Notes: a model not told the origin generated them from the sequence alone. A stretch of 64,000 nt of DNA from Legionella saoudiensis (GCF_001465875.1 NZ_LN901322.1:124001-188000), one strand, 5' to 3'; positions 47,183-56,335 are shown, numbered from the stretch's first letter. Numbers and translations are program-made.

Positions 47183-47594
47183 TCAGCCATTTTTTAAAAT
47201 CCTTCAACAATGCTTCTGCTTGAGCAATACAAGTTATTACTGCACTCTCAGGAATAATATCGCCAGAATAATCTGCAATATTGCGTTGTTTACGCATAGC
47301 ATCCAATATAATCACTGTTTTTTTATCAATACCTAAAGTCTGAGGCAATAACTGAATCATCGTTTGATGATGTCCTGGTTTAGAAGTCAAAGTTCGATAT
47401 CCATGAGATTGAAGTGCTGCATTTGCTATTTGCATAATTGCTTTATAGGCAGCATCAAAGCGATTCTCCGCACTAACCAAGTCAATTTTTGAATCCACAA
47501 TATTACGTTCAGCAGCATGCAAAAGCCGATTTATGGTATCTGGGTGAGATGGTATTTTTTCCAGGCTGATGCCAATTAAATTATCCAAGGTCAT
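47157..47594 (-). CDS. HEPN-domain protein, partner of the MNT
   Basis: 145 residues, all helical. Region EKIPSHPDTINRLLHAAERN and the active-site-like segment AMRKQRNIADYSGDI, where classical HEPN toxins have Rx4-6H (RNxxxH); here the terminal His is replaced by Tyr, as in SAV_6107-like HEPN proteins. Stop-start overlaps with the MNT gene (14 bp) and with the aadA-like gene (26 bp) show one operon. HEPN-MNT pairs act as toxin-antitoxin systems; the altered motif makes RNase toxicity uncertain. Confidence 0.7.
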   Translation of the reverse strand: MTLDNLIGISLEKIPSHPDTINRLLHAAERNIVDSKIDLVSAENRFDAAYKAIMQIANAALQSHGYRTLTSKPGHHQTMIQLLPQTLGIDKKTVIILDAMRKQRNIADYSGDIIPESAVITCIAQAEALLKDFKKWLSVNDGKQQ

Positions 47595-48159
47595 GTTCAG
47601 CTCCCATAATAAATAGCTTGGGATTATTTAAAACCTCCTGAATGAAAAGATCTTGTTTTTGTAAAGATGCCTTCCATTGTTCCCTGGAATATATTTTGGG
47701 GTTAATTTCTCTCCCTAAACTCGCTTGGGCAGCATAAAGAGCTGCAACTGCTTCTGTAAAATCAACCTCACCAATAATAAGCACATCAATATCACTTCCA
47801 AGGTTTTCGGTTCCTTTGGCCACCGAACCAAAAACAAAAGCTACTTCAATTTTTTCAGCTAATGGAGTTAAAAAATCAAACAACACATCCACCAAACCAG
47901 ACGTTTTCTTTAAAATGCTTGAAAGCTCCGTATAAATAGGAAAATTTCGATTTGCTTGGTAATAAACTTGATTACCGCTCTGCTCGCGCAGAAGTACTTT
48001 GGATTTAGCAAGTTTGGATAGTTCTCGATGAAGTGTACCCGCTGTGGTATTCGTTAACCGCGCAATCTCTCGGACATGATAACGCTCATCAGGATGCAGC
48101 AATAAAAGTGCCAGCACACGCCGCCGATATTCAGAAAACAATATTGAAGTATCAAACAT
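47581..48159 (-). CDS. HTH-MNT nucleotidyltransferase (antitoxin-type)
   Basis: 192 residues. N-terminal winged helix-turn-helix (EYRRRVLALLLLHPDERYHV; LTNTTAGTLHRELSKLAKSK) followed by a minimal nucleotidyltransferase with VFGSVAKGTENLGSDIDVLI. In the known HEPN-MNT pairs the MNT adenylylates and neutralises its HEPN partner; here an added HTH suggests promoter autoregulation. It is first in the operon that ends with the broken aadA-like gene. Confidence 0.78.
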   Translation of the reverse strand: MFDTSILFSEYRRRVLALLLLHPDERYHVREIARLTNTTAGTLHRELSKLAKSKVLLREQSGNQVYYQANRNFPIYTELSSILKKTSGLVDVLFDFLTPLAEKIEVAFVFGSVAKGTENLGSDIDVLIIGEVDFTEAVAALYAAQASLGREINPKIYSREQWKASLQKQDLFIQEVLNNPKLFIMGAEHDLG

Positions 48160-48269
48160 GATTTTTATGTTGAAGCCAACTAAGCTTCAATCATAGCCTA
48201 AAAAGCTACACCATTCAATCAGATAAATAAGAAAACCATAAAAAGAAATATCCGTTATAAATCAACTAT

Positions 48270-48315
48270 CCACTGGATCACTTCAACACGCAACCAATGA
48301 CCTCAATGATCTTGT
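48270..48315. repeat. dispersed ~45-bp repeat (copy 1)
   Basis: CCACTGGA and CAACCAATGACCTCAATGAT closely match 56336-56382 (24 of 25 bases in the core). On the minus strand the core reads YKIIEVIG, like the start of a dodecin, but stops after a few codons. Gap between 48160 and 48432. Confidence 0.55.
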
Positions 48316-48432
48316 AGATATCTAAACTTAAGGGCTCAGTCTTGAGAAAGCATGAAATGGTATTTCCCAATTACGTGAAAATGGGGCCTTGAATTAAAGT
48401 TCTTTTCAAAAATCAATAAACCCCTACTTCTA

Positions 48433-49317
48433 TTACCATGGCTTCATATTAAAAGGAGATGGGTTAAAAATTTCTTGTTCCCCATCCTCAGATTTATTAT
48501 GTATCTCCTCATTAGCTTCTTGTTTGGAGAGTTGATTTTTATTAGACGGTCTTGGTTCTCTTGAAAGTGGACTTGCAGTAAGGCCTTGCTCTTTCGTTAC
48601 CTCATCTCTTTCTTGTGCTTTCGGGCTGGGTACGGGCACTAAATTATTTGCTAGCTGTTGAATAAATGCATCGTATAAAGCTAATGTGGGCATGGTAATG
48701 CGAAGAGAACATATGCTTCCCTCCTCATCTTGAAGGATTTGTATGCAATCATCAGAAAGATGATTTTCTTCTTTAAATTCATTGAATTCTTTTATAATCG
48801 CTTCCATGAATTTTTTTAATTCTTCTCTTTGTTCTTCAGTTAATTTACTAGGTTCACATTGTAATTTAATTGAAAGAGTCATTGATACGCGATCACTATC
48901 AACCAGCAATAATCCTTTGGCGATCAATTCCGCAATTATTTCTGGGTCAAAACCAGACTCTAAATCAAGTTCTTCTGAACCAAACACGCCTACCAATTCA
49001 TCTTCATACCCAACTACTTTGCCAGGTTTAGTTAGGAATTTAACTTCACCAGGACTCGCTTTTTCCTCAGATGTCTTCTTATCAGAGGTGGCACTATCAC
49101 CTCCGCTACCACCTGCGCCATGTCCGGAACAAAGGCGCTTAGGTGCGATTTCTTTAAAACAAGTCCCGCAGCGTACTTTTGCACCTTCCTCAGCAGCCTC
49201 TTTTTTTTCTGCTTCCTTTCTAAATTGTTGTAAAGCTAATGCTATAGAGGAGGTTTTGGGTTCATCTGCCGTTATGGATTCAAGGACAGGCTGATGTTGT
49301 TCTTTGTCTTTTTTCAT
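48433..49317 (-). CDS. acidic Legionella-type protein with a Cys/His zinc-like motif
   Basis: ATG 49317 chosen because GGAG lies seven bases upstream; 294 residues. N-terminal charged coil (RKEAEKKEAAEEGAK), then VRCGTCFKEIAPKRLCSGHG, a possible four-ligand zinc site, then a Gly/Ser/Lys linker, an alpha/beta central part (LTEEQREELKKFMEAIIKEF) and a disordered acidic C-terminus (EEIHNKSEDGEQEIF). No signal peptide and an acidic/Glu-rich end fit a Dot/Icm substrate, but the role is unknown. Its promoter carries the shared TGTACA-N5-TATACA element. Confidence 0.6.
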   Translation of the reverse strand: MKKDKEQHQPVLESITADEPKTSSIALALQQFRKEAEKKEAAEEGAKVRCGTCFKEIAPKRLCSGHGAGGSGGDSATSDKKTSEEKASPGEVKFLTKPGKVVGYEDELVGVFGSEELDLESGFDPEIIAELIAKGLLLVDSDRVSMTLSIKLQCEPSKLTEEQREELKKFMEAIIKEFNEFKEENHLSDDCIQILQDEEGSICSLRITMPTLALYDAFIQQLANNLVPVPSPKAQERDEVTKEQGLTASPLSREPRPSNKNQLSKQEANEEIHNKSEDGEQEIFNPSPFNMKPW

Positions 49318-49377
49318 GAGAATACTCCAGTGCAAGTTCATAATGGTTTCATCCGAATAAAGATTTACTTATCTGTT

Positions 49378-49420
49378 ATTATACCGAGTTAAAAAAACTC
49401 AATTGTATATATAATGTACA
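49378..49420 (-). promoter_or_regulatory. shared regulon promoter element 1 (acidic protein gene)
   Basis: In the coding direction: TGTACA (49420-49415), N5, TATACA (49409-49404), 20-bp gap, TATAAT (49383-49378). The two hexamers are 11 bp apart, as in OmpR/PhoB-family direct-repeat sites. Element lies directly against the stop codon of the ATP-grasp gene. Confidence 0.75.
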
Positions 49421-50755
49421 TTAATTGGGTTGCTCGTTTCTTCGACTTAAAACATCGAGTACATAATCCCAAATTTTACCTGCTACATTAATTCCTTTCC
49501 CATCAGATGGATTGAGATGTAATTCAATGTAAGGGAAGCTATTATTTTCAATAATTCCAAATTGTTGCTTATGCCATGGAAGAGAAATGTCCTGACAAAT
49601 AAAATCAAGACCTGTAAGCGGTATATTGAGTATTTTATGTACTTTTTCCAATAACAGTTTATTCTCAGGATGTATCAGGTCGATAACATTACTGATTTTT
49701 GCACCACTACTCATAGTAACTTTTTTGGCAATAAAGATTTGTTGTCCTTTGTTTATTACCGTATTAAGAGCAACTCCTTGGGCTGCCAAAATTTTCATTA
49801 AGTTGCTATTTCGAGTAATTTTGTAGGGATATTCACCATGTCCTTCTTTCCACGTAACTTTATTTTTTTTATCAATTAACTCTTGAAGTGTAGTTACACC
49901 ATCGCCAACAATGCTCTCAGGTTGTCGTCTCACACAAGCGATTAATGAATCATTAATAATTAATGACCGATAAACATCACCAGGAATGTGTTTTTCAACC
50001 AGCACGCGAAAATCAACCTGCTTTACTATTTTTATCGCTTCTTTTAATTCATTTGGAGTTTGAATAGTACATAAAGTATGAATACTTAGAGATTCAGATA
50101 GTGGCTTAACCACAAGAGGAAATCCCAATGAGATACCATAGTTGTAGGCGTTTTTGCTGGAAATAAAAACCCTCCCTAAGGGGCAGGGAATTTGGCTATC
50201 TAATAATTTTTTCTTGAGGCTCCATTTATTATCATATTTAGTATCCTCATCAAAGCGTGTATTTTTTTGAGAAATAAGAGAGATTGGAGTCTGTATGAAA
50301 TAATATTTTTTCCTATTGTAGACCAACTTAAAATACAGAGTATGCAAGTTAGATTCCTTAAAATTATACAGCTCTAGCCCTCTTTTTTGTGCTTCATCCC
50401 AAAATGCAAGGACACTGTTATTGAATTGTTTCCTATCAATGGTCTGAGTCTTGGTATATAGTTTTATTTTTTGGAAAATATTAATGACCAACTGATTTAA
50501 TAGGTTATTGAATCGTAAAAAATCCTGCTCTGATAGGAGAAAGAGTTTAGATAAAAGATAGATAAATGGATTGAATATAAAATAATGGAATAAATTAAAA
50601 AATTTTCTTCGAAAATGAGAACGTTTTTCGGGATAGCAATGCTCACAATGTTTATTGTCCATATACGCTGTGGGAACAGGTTTTAATGATTTGCAAATGT
50701 CACGTGAAGATTTGATTTCTTTATGTTCATCAAAATTTTTAACATAAGCGCTCAT
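49421..50755 (-). CDS. ATP-grasp ligase (cyanophycin-synthetase/GshAB-like)
   Basis: 444 residues. N-terminal 160 residues are divergent with a short hydrophobic helix (FIFNPFIYLLSKLFLLS). The C-terminal ATP-grasp fold is recognisable: GFPLVVKPL, LVEKHIPGDVYRSLI, RQPESIVGDGVTTLQELID, GLDFICQDI and IIENNSFPYIELHLNPSDGKG. This pattern is typical of cyanophycin synthetase and GshAB ATP-grasp domains, which join amino acids through acyl phosphates. No Mur-ligase half, so it is not a full CphA. Substrate unknown. Shares a regulated promoter element with its neighbours. Confidence 0.8.
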   Translation of the reverse strand: MSAYVKNFDEHKEIKSSRDICKSLKPVPTAYMDNKHCEHCYPEKRSHFRRKFFNLFHYFIFNPFIYLLSKLFLLSEQDFLRFNNLLNQLVINIFQKIKLYTKTQTIDRKQFNNSVLAFWDEAQKRGLELYNFKESNLHTLYFKLVYNRKKYYFIQTPISLISQKNTRFDEDTKYDNKWSLKKKLLDSQIPCPLGRVFISSKNAYNYGISLGFPLVVKPLSESLSIHTLCTIQTPNELKEAIKIVKQVDFRVLVEKHIPGDVYRSLIINDSLIACVRRQPESIVGDGVTTLQELIDKKNKVTWKEGHGEYPYKITRNSNLMKILAAQGVALNTVINKGQQIFIAKKVTMSSGAKISNVIDLIHPENKLLLEKVHKILNIPLTGLDFICQDISLPWHKQQFGIIENNSFPYIELHLNPSDGKGINVAGKIWDYVLDVLSRRNEQPN

Positions 50756-50788
50756 AATTTATCTCCACAGATTCGCCCATTAGCTATC

Positions 50789-50831
50789 ATTATATCGAGT
50801 TAAAACAGATCAATTGTATATAAAATGTACG
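50789..50831 (-). promoter_or_regulatory. shared regulon promoter element 2 (ATP-grasp gene)
   Basis: In the coding direction: CGTACA (50831-50826), N5, TATACA (50820-50815), 20-bp gap, TATAAT (50794-50789). Only one mismatch from TGTACA. Spacing is exactly as in elements 1 and 3. The start codon is 34 bp from the -10. Confidence 0.75.
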
Positions 50832-50946
50832 GATGCGCCGTGTGTTTGCTTACCTACTGATATCTATGTAACACTGAACTTAAAAATCAATTCAGACTAA
50901 ATTTGTTTAGAGAGTTTTCTTATTTAAAGAGGCTTAGACAGAACGA

Positions 50947-51639
50947 ATGAAAGATAAATCAATATTGCTTGTAGAAGATAACGTTAAGTTAGCAAATTAC
51001 CTCAAAGAAAGCTTACAAGAAGCAGGTTATGATGTTTCTATTGAAAAACGTGGTGATAGATCGGTCTATCGCATCATTCGTGAGCAACCTTGCCTAGTAA
51101 TATTAGATATAATGCTTCCTGGCATGAATGGAGATCAAATATGCCATACCATTAGAGATGAGTATTTGGGAAAAATACTCATGCTAACAGCAATTAATGA
51201 TATTGAAAGTGAAGTATCCTCTTTAAATCTAGGCGCAGATGACTACTTAACTAAACCTGTTGCAGACGAGGTTTTGAAAGCAAGAATAGAGGCATTGTTA
51301 CGTCGACCCAATTTAGTTAATAATCAAAATCAATTTCACTTTGGCAATTTTTCTATCAATTTTAGTACTAAGAGTGTTCAGCTCTTTGATGAAGAAATTT
51401 CAATAAGTACCAGTGACTTTGAAATGCTTGCTTTGTTGGTTAAGAACCATGATAGGTTGCTAAGTCGAGATAGCATTATGTATGCTCTTTCTGGGCATGA
51501 ATATGATGGGGTTGATAGAGGTATCGATTTAAAAATATCACGTTTAAGAAAGGCATTGAATGATAATAATAAAAAGCCCTATCGTATAAAAACAATTCAT
51601 AAAAAAGGATATATATTTGTATCAGCGGCTTGGGAATAA
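50947..51639 (+). CDS. OmpR/PhoB-family response regulator
   Basis: 230 residues. Receiver domain: LLVEDNVKLANYL (acidic pair Glu-Asp), phospho-acceptor Asp in CLVILDIMLPGMNG, LTAIND, and GADDYLTKPV with the signature Lys. A winged-helix OmpR/PhoB DNA-binding domain follows (DFEMLALLVKNHDRLLSR; YRIKTIHKKGYIF). Its partner is probably the histidine kinase at 53706-55310, 2 kb away beyond the peptidase-ankyrin gene. The three neighbouring promoters with 11-bp spaced direct repeats are its likely targets. Confidence 0.9.
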   Translation: MKDKSILLVEDNVKLANYLKESLQEAGYDVSIEKRGDRSVYRIIREQPCLVILDIMLPGMNGDQICHTIRDEYLGKILMLTAINDIESEVSSLNLGADDYLTKPVADEVLKARIEALLRRPNLVNNQNQFHFGNFSINFSTKSVQLFDEEISISTSDFEMLALLVKNHDRLLSRDSIMYALSGHEYDGVDRGIDLKISRLRKALNDNNKKPYRIKTIHKKGYIFVSAAWE

Positions 51640-51800
51640 ATATAGATCGCAGCCACCAATCTTATGTAAGACTTATCAAAAATAGTAAAAAATTCTTTTG
51701 CCTCGACCTTGGGATTTTTCGTCCAGTTATGAAAGCTTCACCCAATATATCGCAAATCTATAATCATTTACCCTCGACAAAAGTATCATTTTAGAACGAT

Positions 51801-51843
51801 TGTACAATATATATACATTTGAGCCGAGTGTTTTTGATAAAAT
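51801..51843 (+). promoter_or_regulatory. shared regulon promoter element 3 (peptidase-ankyrin gene)
   Basis: TGTACA (51801-51806), N5, TATACA (51812-51817), 20-bp gap, TAAAAT (51838-51843), 36 bp before ATG 51879. Same spacing as elements 1 and 2, on the opposite strand. Gap 51640-51800 has no other feature. Confidence 0.75.
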
Positions 51844-51878
51844 CAACCTATTATTTTAAGTAATAGTCGAGATGAGCC

Positions 51879-53702
51879 ATGAAAGACGCTGCAATAGAAA
51901 TCTTAATATATAAACCAGATCCAGATCATCCACTGCCTGAAAATCAGAGAGGTGTGGTGATAAATCCTCACTTAAAACAACGGTTCAAGCAATTTGTTCC
52001 AATTGGCGTCTATTTAGAAGGCTCTGATTTGAAGTATTATTTTTTCGATCAGTGTGATAAATCCCCAAAAATCTATAATAGTTTGGATGAACTCAAACGA
52101 GACTTACCGGAAGAACTAGACAATATATTTGAGAAAAACCCAAAATTATTTATTATGGGCCATGCTGGTGGTGGCGAATATGGTATGGGTAATTGCCATG
52201 GCCCAAGTGAGCAGTTATATGATGATAATTTTGATAATTTATTACATGGTTTTAAACGAGCATTGCCCGCACATCATGGTGAAGTTTTTGTGACTTTAGA
52301 AGGTTGTAATACAGACAATCAACTTAATGCTGCAGCAAACTCACAGGAAAAAACATTTTTAGAAAGAGTGTCAGTGAAACATCCAAAAATCACGTTTGGT
52401 GGAACTGGACCATGGGATGCGCAAGATGTACAGACCGGCTTCCGATCCCTTTCGCCGGCATCCCCTATCACATCGATGGCAGGAAATATTTGGAAGGCTG
52501 GAAACAGTGTTATTTTTCATCATGGTGAATATCAAGTTGCCGTTCGAAAATCTTTATTTGCCTCAACACAAACAGCTAAAGAATTAAAAGTTAACACCCT
52601 AGAATATGCCCGTGCAATTCTAGGTAAAGACGAAGCCGATGAACTGATAGAAAAAATCGCTTTAAATCGAGATATTTTAAACATTCAAGATTTAAAGAAA
52701 ATTGAGGGTTTTCCAGAATTGCGATTTGAAGGAGAAGATGTTGCAAAGTTTGTTGAACAGGAAAACCAAATATTAGGTAAAGAACAAGAAAATTATTTAA
52801 ACCGTGTCCGTGATATCTTAGGTCGGGCGGACCCTATAGAACAACTGACAGATAGAGATGTACTAGAACTTCTCTTAGGTTTAAAAGAACCTTCTGTATT
52901 TAAAGGTCATGAAGACTTGCTAGAGTCAATTCTGGCTAATAAAGCTTTGTTAAACCTGGCGATGGTAAGTTGTGGAAAAGTCCTTATTGGTGGCCCAAGT
53001 AATGATAGCGTCATTGCTTTATTATTAAAACATGGCGCTGATATTAATAGTGCTGATAAAAAAGGCATGACGGCTTTGCACTATGCGGTACAGAATTTTT
53101 ATAATTATAGAAAAGAACCCTTACATCTCATTAAAAAGTTATTAGAGTGTGGTGCTAGTCTTGAAGTGCGAAATGAAAAAGGACAGACTCCTATCGAGAC
53201 AGCGCAAGAACATAGCAAAGATGGACGAGTAACTGCTAGTGATAAGCTTCTCGCATCTTTGAAATCTAGCAATTCGCCACCAACTCCCTTAGAACTAAAA
53301 CAATCTGTTAGACAAATATTTCAGATGAGTCAACACAAGGCTGATGAACTACTTTCATTACCTATTGCGAAACGTGAATATAGCAAATGTAGTGAAGGCA
53401 CTCTTTATATTCCTGGAGATGTAGTGGAAAAATTGCATGGAATCTTGCAATCTGCAAAGGGGAATAATGAACTATTATCGGCGTTTGAATCAGAGATTAG
53501 TATGGTTATCAGTGCTCTTGAAAAAGGCATTGGAACTGGAGAAGTAGTTGATGGCGAGGAAGATGAATTTATCCCTAAACGTTTTGAAAATGCAAAACTC
53601 AAGTTAACAGCGGTTATGGACGCACTGATTGTGATGAAACAAGAGGTGGATACTTCAAAAGATGCTAAAGTTGGAGACCAACTCCTAAAACTAAAATCTT
53701 AA
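51879..53702 (+). CDS. putative clan-CD-like cysteine peptidase with ankyrin repeats
   Basis: 607 residues, no signal peptide. Around residues 89-99 KLFIMGHAGGG and around 136-146 VFVTLEGCNTD show hydrophobic blocks followed by His95 and Cys143; this strand-His ... strand-Cys order is typical of clan-CD caspase/CPD/C80-type proteases. Two ankyrin repeats follow (about 375-455: SVIALLLKHGADINSADKKG; LIKKLLECGASLEVRNEKG). The C-terminus is helical with Glu-rich segment VDGEEDEFIP. Ankyrin proteins without signal peptide are common Dot/Icm effectors. Enzymatic activity is a prediction. Promoter shares the regulon element. Confidence 0.65.
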   Translation: MKDAAIEILIYKPDPDHPLPENQRGVVINPHLKQRFKQFVPIGVYLEGSDLKYYFFDQCDKSPKIYNSLDELKRDLPEELDNIFEKNPKLFIMGHAGGGEYGMGNCHGPSEQLYDDNFDNLLHGFKRALPAHHGEVFVTLEGCNTDNQLNAAANSQEKTFLERVSVKHPKITFGGTGPWDAQDVQTGFRSLSPASPITSMAGNIWKAGNSVIFHHGEYQVAVRKSLFASTQTAKELKVNTLEYARAILGKDEADELIEKIALNRDILNIQDLKKIEGFPELRFEGEDVAKFVEQENQILGKEQENYLNRVRDILGRADPIEQLTDRDVLELLLGLKEPSVFKGHEDLLESILANKALLNLAMVSCGKVLIGGPSNDSVIALLLKHGADINSADKKGMTALHYAVQNFYNYRKEPLHLIKKLLECGASLEVRNEKGQTPIETAQEHSKDGRVTASDKLLASLKSSNSPPTPLELKQSVRQIFQMSQHKADELLSLPIAKREYSKCSEGTLYIPGDVVEKLHGILQSAKGNNELLSAFESEISMVISALEKGIGTGEVVDGEEDEFIPKRFENAKLKLTAVMDALIVMKQEVDTSKDAKVGDQLLKLKS

Positions 53703-53705
53703 TCG

Positions 53706-55310
53706 CTAAGAATATCTTGGAAGTACTAGGGTGAATCGAGCACCTTTTAATAACGGTGATTGTGTAGCCATAACCTTTCCTCCATGGAGATTAACAACTT
53801 TTTTAACAATAGCTAATCCTATCCCAATATGTTTATCTCCAATTTCGGCGTCTTCGGCAATCGTATATTCAGAAAAAATGTCATCCGCACCATCATCCGG
53901 CAAGCCTGGACCATCATCGTCTACGTGAATTAAAATATGACTATTATCCAGCGAAATAGTTAAAGAAATAGTGTGCGCTGCAAATTTCATGGCATTTGTA
54001 ATCAAATTGGTAACAGCATTTTTTAAAATATTTTCATCTATGTATGCTTTCAAAGAATTTAACTCATTAGAATGAAATGTAATTTCAAATGTCGAGGAAG
54101 AATAAGACTCTAATAACTTTCTTAACCATTGTATTATATCGGTCTCAGACCGTTTTAATTTCAATTCGCTTGAATGCATTTTTGAGTAAATCAAAAAAGT
54201 GCTGACGAGACGATTCATACCTGCAATATCTTCTTGGATGCTGTTCAGCTGTTTATTGAGTAGTTCATCTTCAGTGTTTTTCCTTTTGATACTATCCGTC
54301 GCCATTTGTATGGTTGACAAAGGGGTCCTAATTTCATGCGCGACAAACCGGCACATTTGTTTATGTGATTCAATCAGTTCTTTTAATTGCTCACCCATGT
54401 GTATGATATTTATATACAGCCCATACAAAACAGAGGTGGGACCTATTTTCCGATGAAAATCAAAGTTCCCTTGACTGAAATTTTTAGTTATCTGATACAC
54501 CTTTTTCATATTTCTAACAAAAAGCAATGAAAAAAAGGCAATAAGACAAATGGATATAAAAAAGAAGGTTCCTATAAAATAATACATAACATCACTGATT
54601 CTTGCCATAACTGGCAGATAGCTTAGTGGGCCAATTTTGAGTATTCCACCACTAAAATTATAATAGAGACTAACAATTTGTGACGAGTTTTTATTTGTTT
54701 CAAATACTAAACGCTTTGTTGATAAAGAATTAATTATATTACCTGGTAAGTGTTTACTTTTAGTTTTATAAACATGAAGAGGAAAACCATATATTTTTTC
54801 TAACTGTGATAGTTCATTACTCCTTGTATTTTTTGATTTTGATAATAAATGTTGAACGATTTGTTTTAAAACAGGATTCATATAATTAAAAATAATTTCG
54901 CCAGGATCTGAAAAATTGTAAGCTAATGCATACGGGGTATTACCAATTTTTTTATACGCAGTATGTTCTACAATTACCTCGTTTAGAAATTGATAAGTTG
55001 TACCTGATAAAAAAATGATTTCACCATTATTTAATTGATTATTCTGCGCCAGGGTGAGTTTTAGACTGTCGATTGCTATAAGACGAATAACATTATCTGT
55101 TTTTTTCTTTATTATTGCATCCCAGTTTGATTTCGGATTATTAATTAACTCTTTTTCTAAACTAATTAAAAGTCCTTGTGACGTCGTTTTTCCTGCATTA
55201 ACAACTATCTTTGTCTCAACTGACTTTAAATATTTAAAAAATGCCAAAACAAGAATTAAAAAAATCACGAAGAACGCAGTCAAAATTTTAATATAAATAT
55301 TAAATTTCAT
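53706..55310 (-). CDS. sensor histidine kinase
   Basis: 534 residues: membrane helix 1 (about 9-27), a large periplasmic domain (about 28-245), membrane helix 2 (VMYYFIGTFFFISICLIAFF), HAMP-like linker, HisKA with FVAHEIRTPLSTIQMATDSI (phospho-His), and HATPase_c with N-box AVTNLITNAMKFA, G1 VDDDGPGLPDDG and G2 IGIGLAIVKKVVNLHGG. It converges on the peptidase-ankyrin gene with only 3 bp between stops. Probable partner of the response regulator at 50947. Signal unknown. Confidence 0.92.
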   Translation of the reverse strand: MKFNIYIKILTAFFVIFLILVLAFFKYLKSVETKIVVNAGKTTSQGLLISLEKELINNPKSNWDAIIKKKTDNVIRLIAIDSLKLTLAQNNQLNNGEIIFLSGTTYQFLNEVIVEHTAYKKIGNTPYALAYNFSDPGEIIFNYMNPVLKQIVQHLLSKSKNTRSNELSQLEKIYGFPLHVYKTKSKHLPGNIINSLSTKRLVFETNKNSSQIVSLYYNFSGGILKIGPLSYLPVMARISDVMYYFIGTFFFISICLIAFFSLLFVRNMKKVYQITKNFSQGNFDFHRKIGPTSVLYGLYINIIHMGEQLKELIESHKQMCRFVAHEIRTPLSTIQMATDSIKRKNTEDELLNKQLNSIQEDIAGMNRLVSTFLIYSKMHSSELKLKRSETDIIQWLRKLLESYSSSTFEITFHSNELNSLKAYIDENILKNAVTNLITNAMKFAAHTISLTISLDNSHILIHVDDDGPGLPDDGADDIFSEYTIAEDAEIGDKHIGIGLAIVKKVVNLHGGKVMATQSPLLKGARFTLVLPRYS

Positions 55311-55408
55311 TACTATGCACTCTAAATAAGAATAATAGATGCCTTTTCACAAGAAAGTACTCTGGATTATCTTTGATAATTTCAATATCTAATTCTGGCA
55401 TAATTATC

Positions 55409-56065
55409 CTACGTTTTGTCACTCTTTATAACTCTTGTAATTAGCCTATTTAAGGCATTCAAATTATCGATATTCGTTATGGCCTCATCAAATAATGATA
55501 AAGTCTCTGGATCGTGTGTTTCTAAATACTTGAATGCTTTTTTTGGACCTTGATAACGCAATTCTTTGAATACAAAATAATCCTCTAGAATTGTGAAGAT
55601 TGACCAAATATGGCGATATTTCCCTTCTAAATCTCTAGTATACGCCCTTGCCAGCATTTTTTGATACCACACTCTACGTGCTGTAATTTCATCAGGAGGG
55701 AGGGACTCAGGCAATATTAAAAAAGCAGAGAGTTTTTTTAATAACTCTGTGCCAAAATAAGCTTTTTCAACAACAACGATGCCATCTGACATACATAAAT
55801 GTTCATCAGAAATTGAATCAAAAGCATTCTCTGGATAAACAAAAATATCATGATAAACTTGATGTGCTTCATCAAAGCGTGCAATTCGTTGCTTATCTCC
55901 TTTTTCCCTAATCCCTGCAACATCATAATCACTGGTTACTGTGAAGTCTCCTCGTGCGCGCGAGCCATATAAAATAATTGTATGGCAATGATGTAAAGAT
56001 ATTAATTCATCAACAATGAATTGCAGAACAGCATCATTTTCTAATGATATTTTCTTTTGTGTCAT
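55409..56065 (-). CDS. nucleotidyltransferase-domain protein
   Basis: 218 residues. NTP-transferase motif LYGSRARGDFTVTSDYDVAG with catalytic Asp pair, then a helical part (DEITARRVWYQKMLARAYTR; HIWSIFTILEDYFVFKELRYQGPKKA). Resembles NTase proteins found alone or with HEPN partners. It starts five bases after the end of the small cupin-like gene, so the two are an operon. Substrate unknown; modification of a toxin or drug is possible. Confidence 0.75.
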   Translation of the reverse strand: MTQKKISLENDAVLQFIVDELISLHHCHTIILYGSRARGDFTVTSDYDVAGIREKGDKQRIARFDEAHQVYHDIFVYPENAFDSISDEHLCMSDGIVVVEKAYFGTELLKKLSAFLILPESLPPDEITARRVWYQKMLARAYTRDLEGKYRHIWSIFTILEDYFVFKELRYQGPKKAFKYLETHDPETLSLFDEAITNIDNLNALNRLITRVIKSDKT

Positions 56066-56069
56066 TTCC

Positions 56070-56297
56070 TTACCTTCTTACTTTGTAACCATAATACCAA
56101 CGGCTCCCTGTGGTGGAACTGGTTTGAACCGTATGATCTACTCCTGCTGGAATCAATACTTCTTCTCCAATAGCAGGTTTTAACGTTTTATTGCCCATGG
56201 TTAAAATCCTTCCAAATTTGACCTGGGGGATCTTCCCAAACTCAAAACTAAAGCCACGAGAGCGCCAATTGCTCTCAATTATTGTTGTATCCAGCAT
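56070..56297 (-). CDS. small cupin-like protein
   Basis: 75 residues. GEEVLIPAGVDHTVQTSS is a cupin C-terminal strand with one His; the N-terminal half is too short for a full cupin barrel, so the protein may be truncated or a mini-cupin. First gene before the nucleotidyltransferase. Confidence 0.5.
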   Translation of the reverse strand: MLDTTIIESNWRSRGFSFEFGKIPQVKFGRILTMGNKTLKPAIGEEVLIPAGVDHTVQTSSTTGSRWYYGYKVRR

Positions 56298-56335
56298 TTA
56301 GGCTCATTATTTAAAATCATTCTTTAAATTTTACA

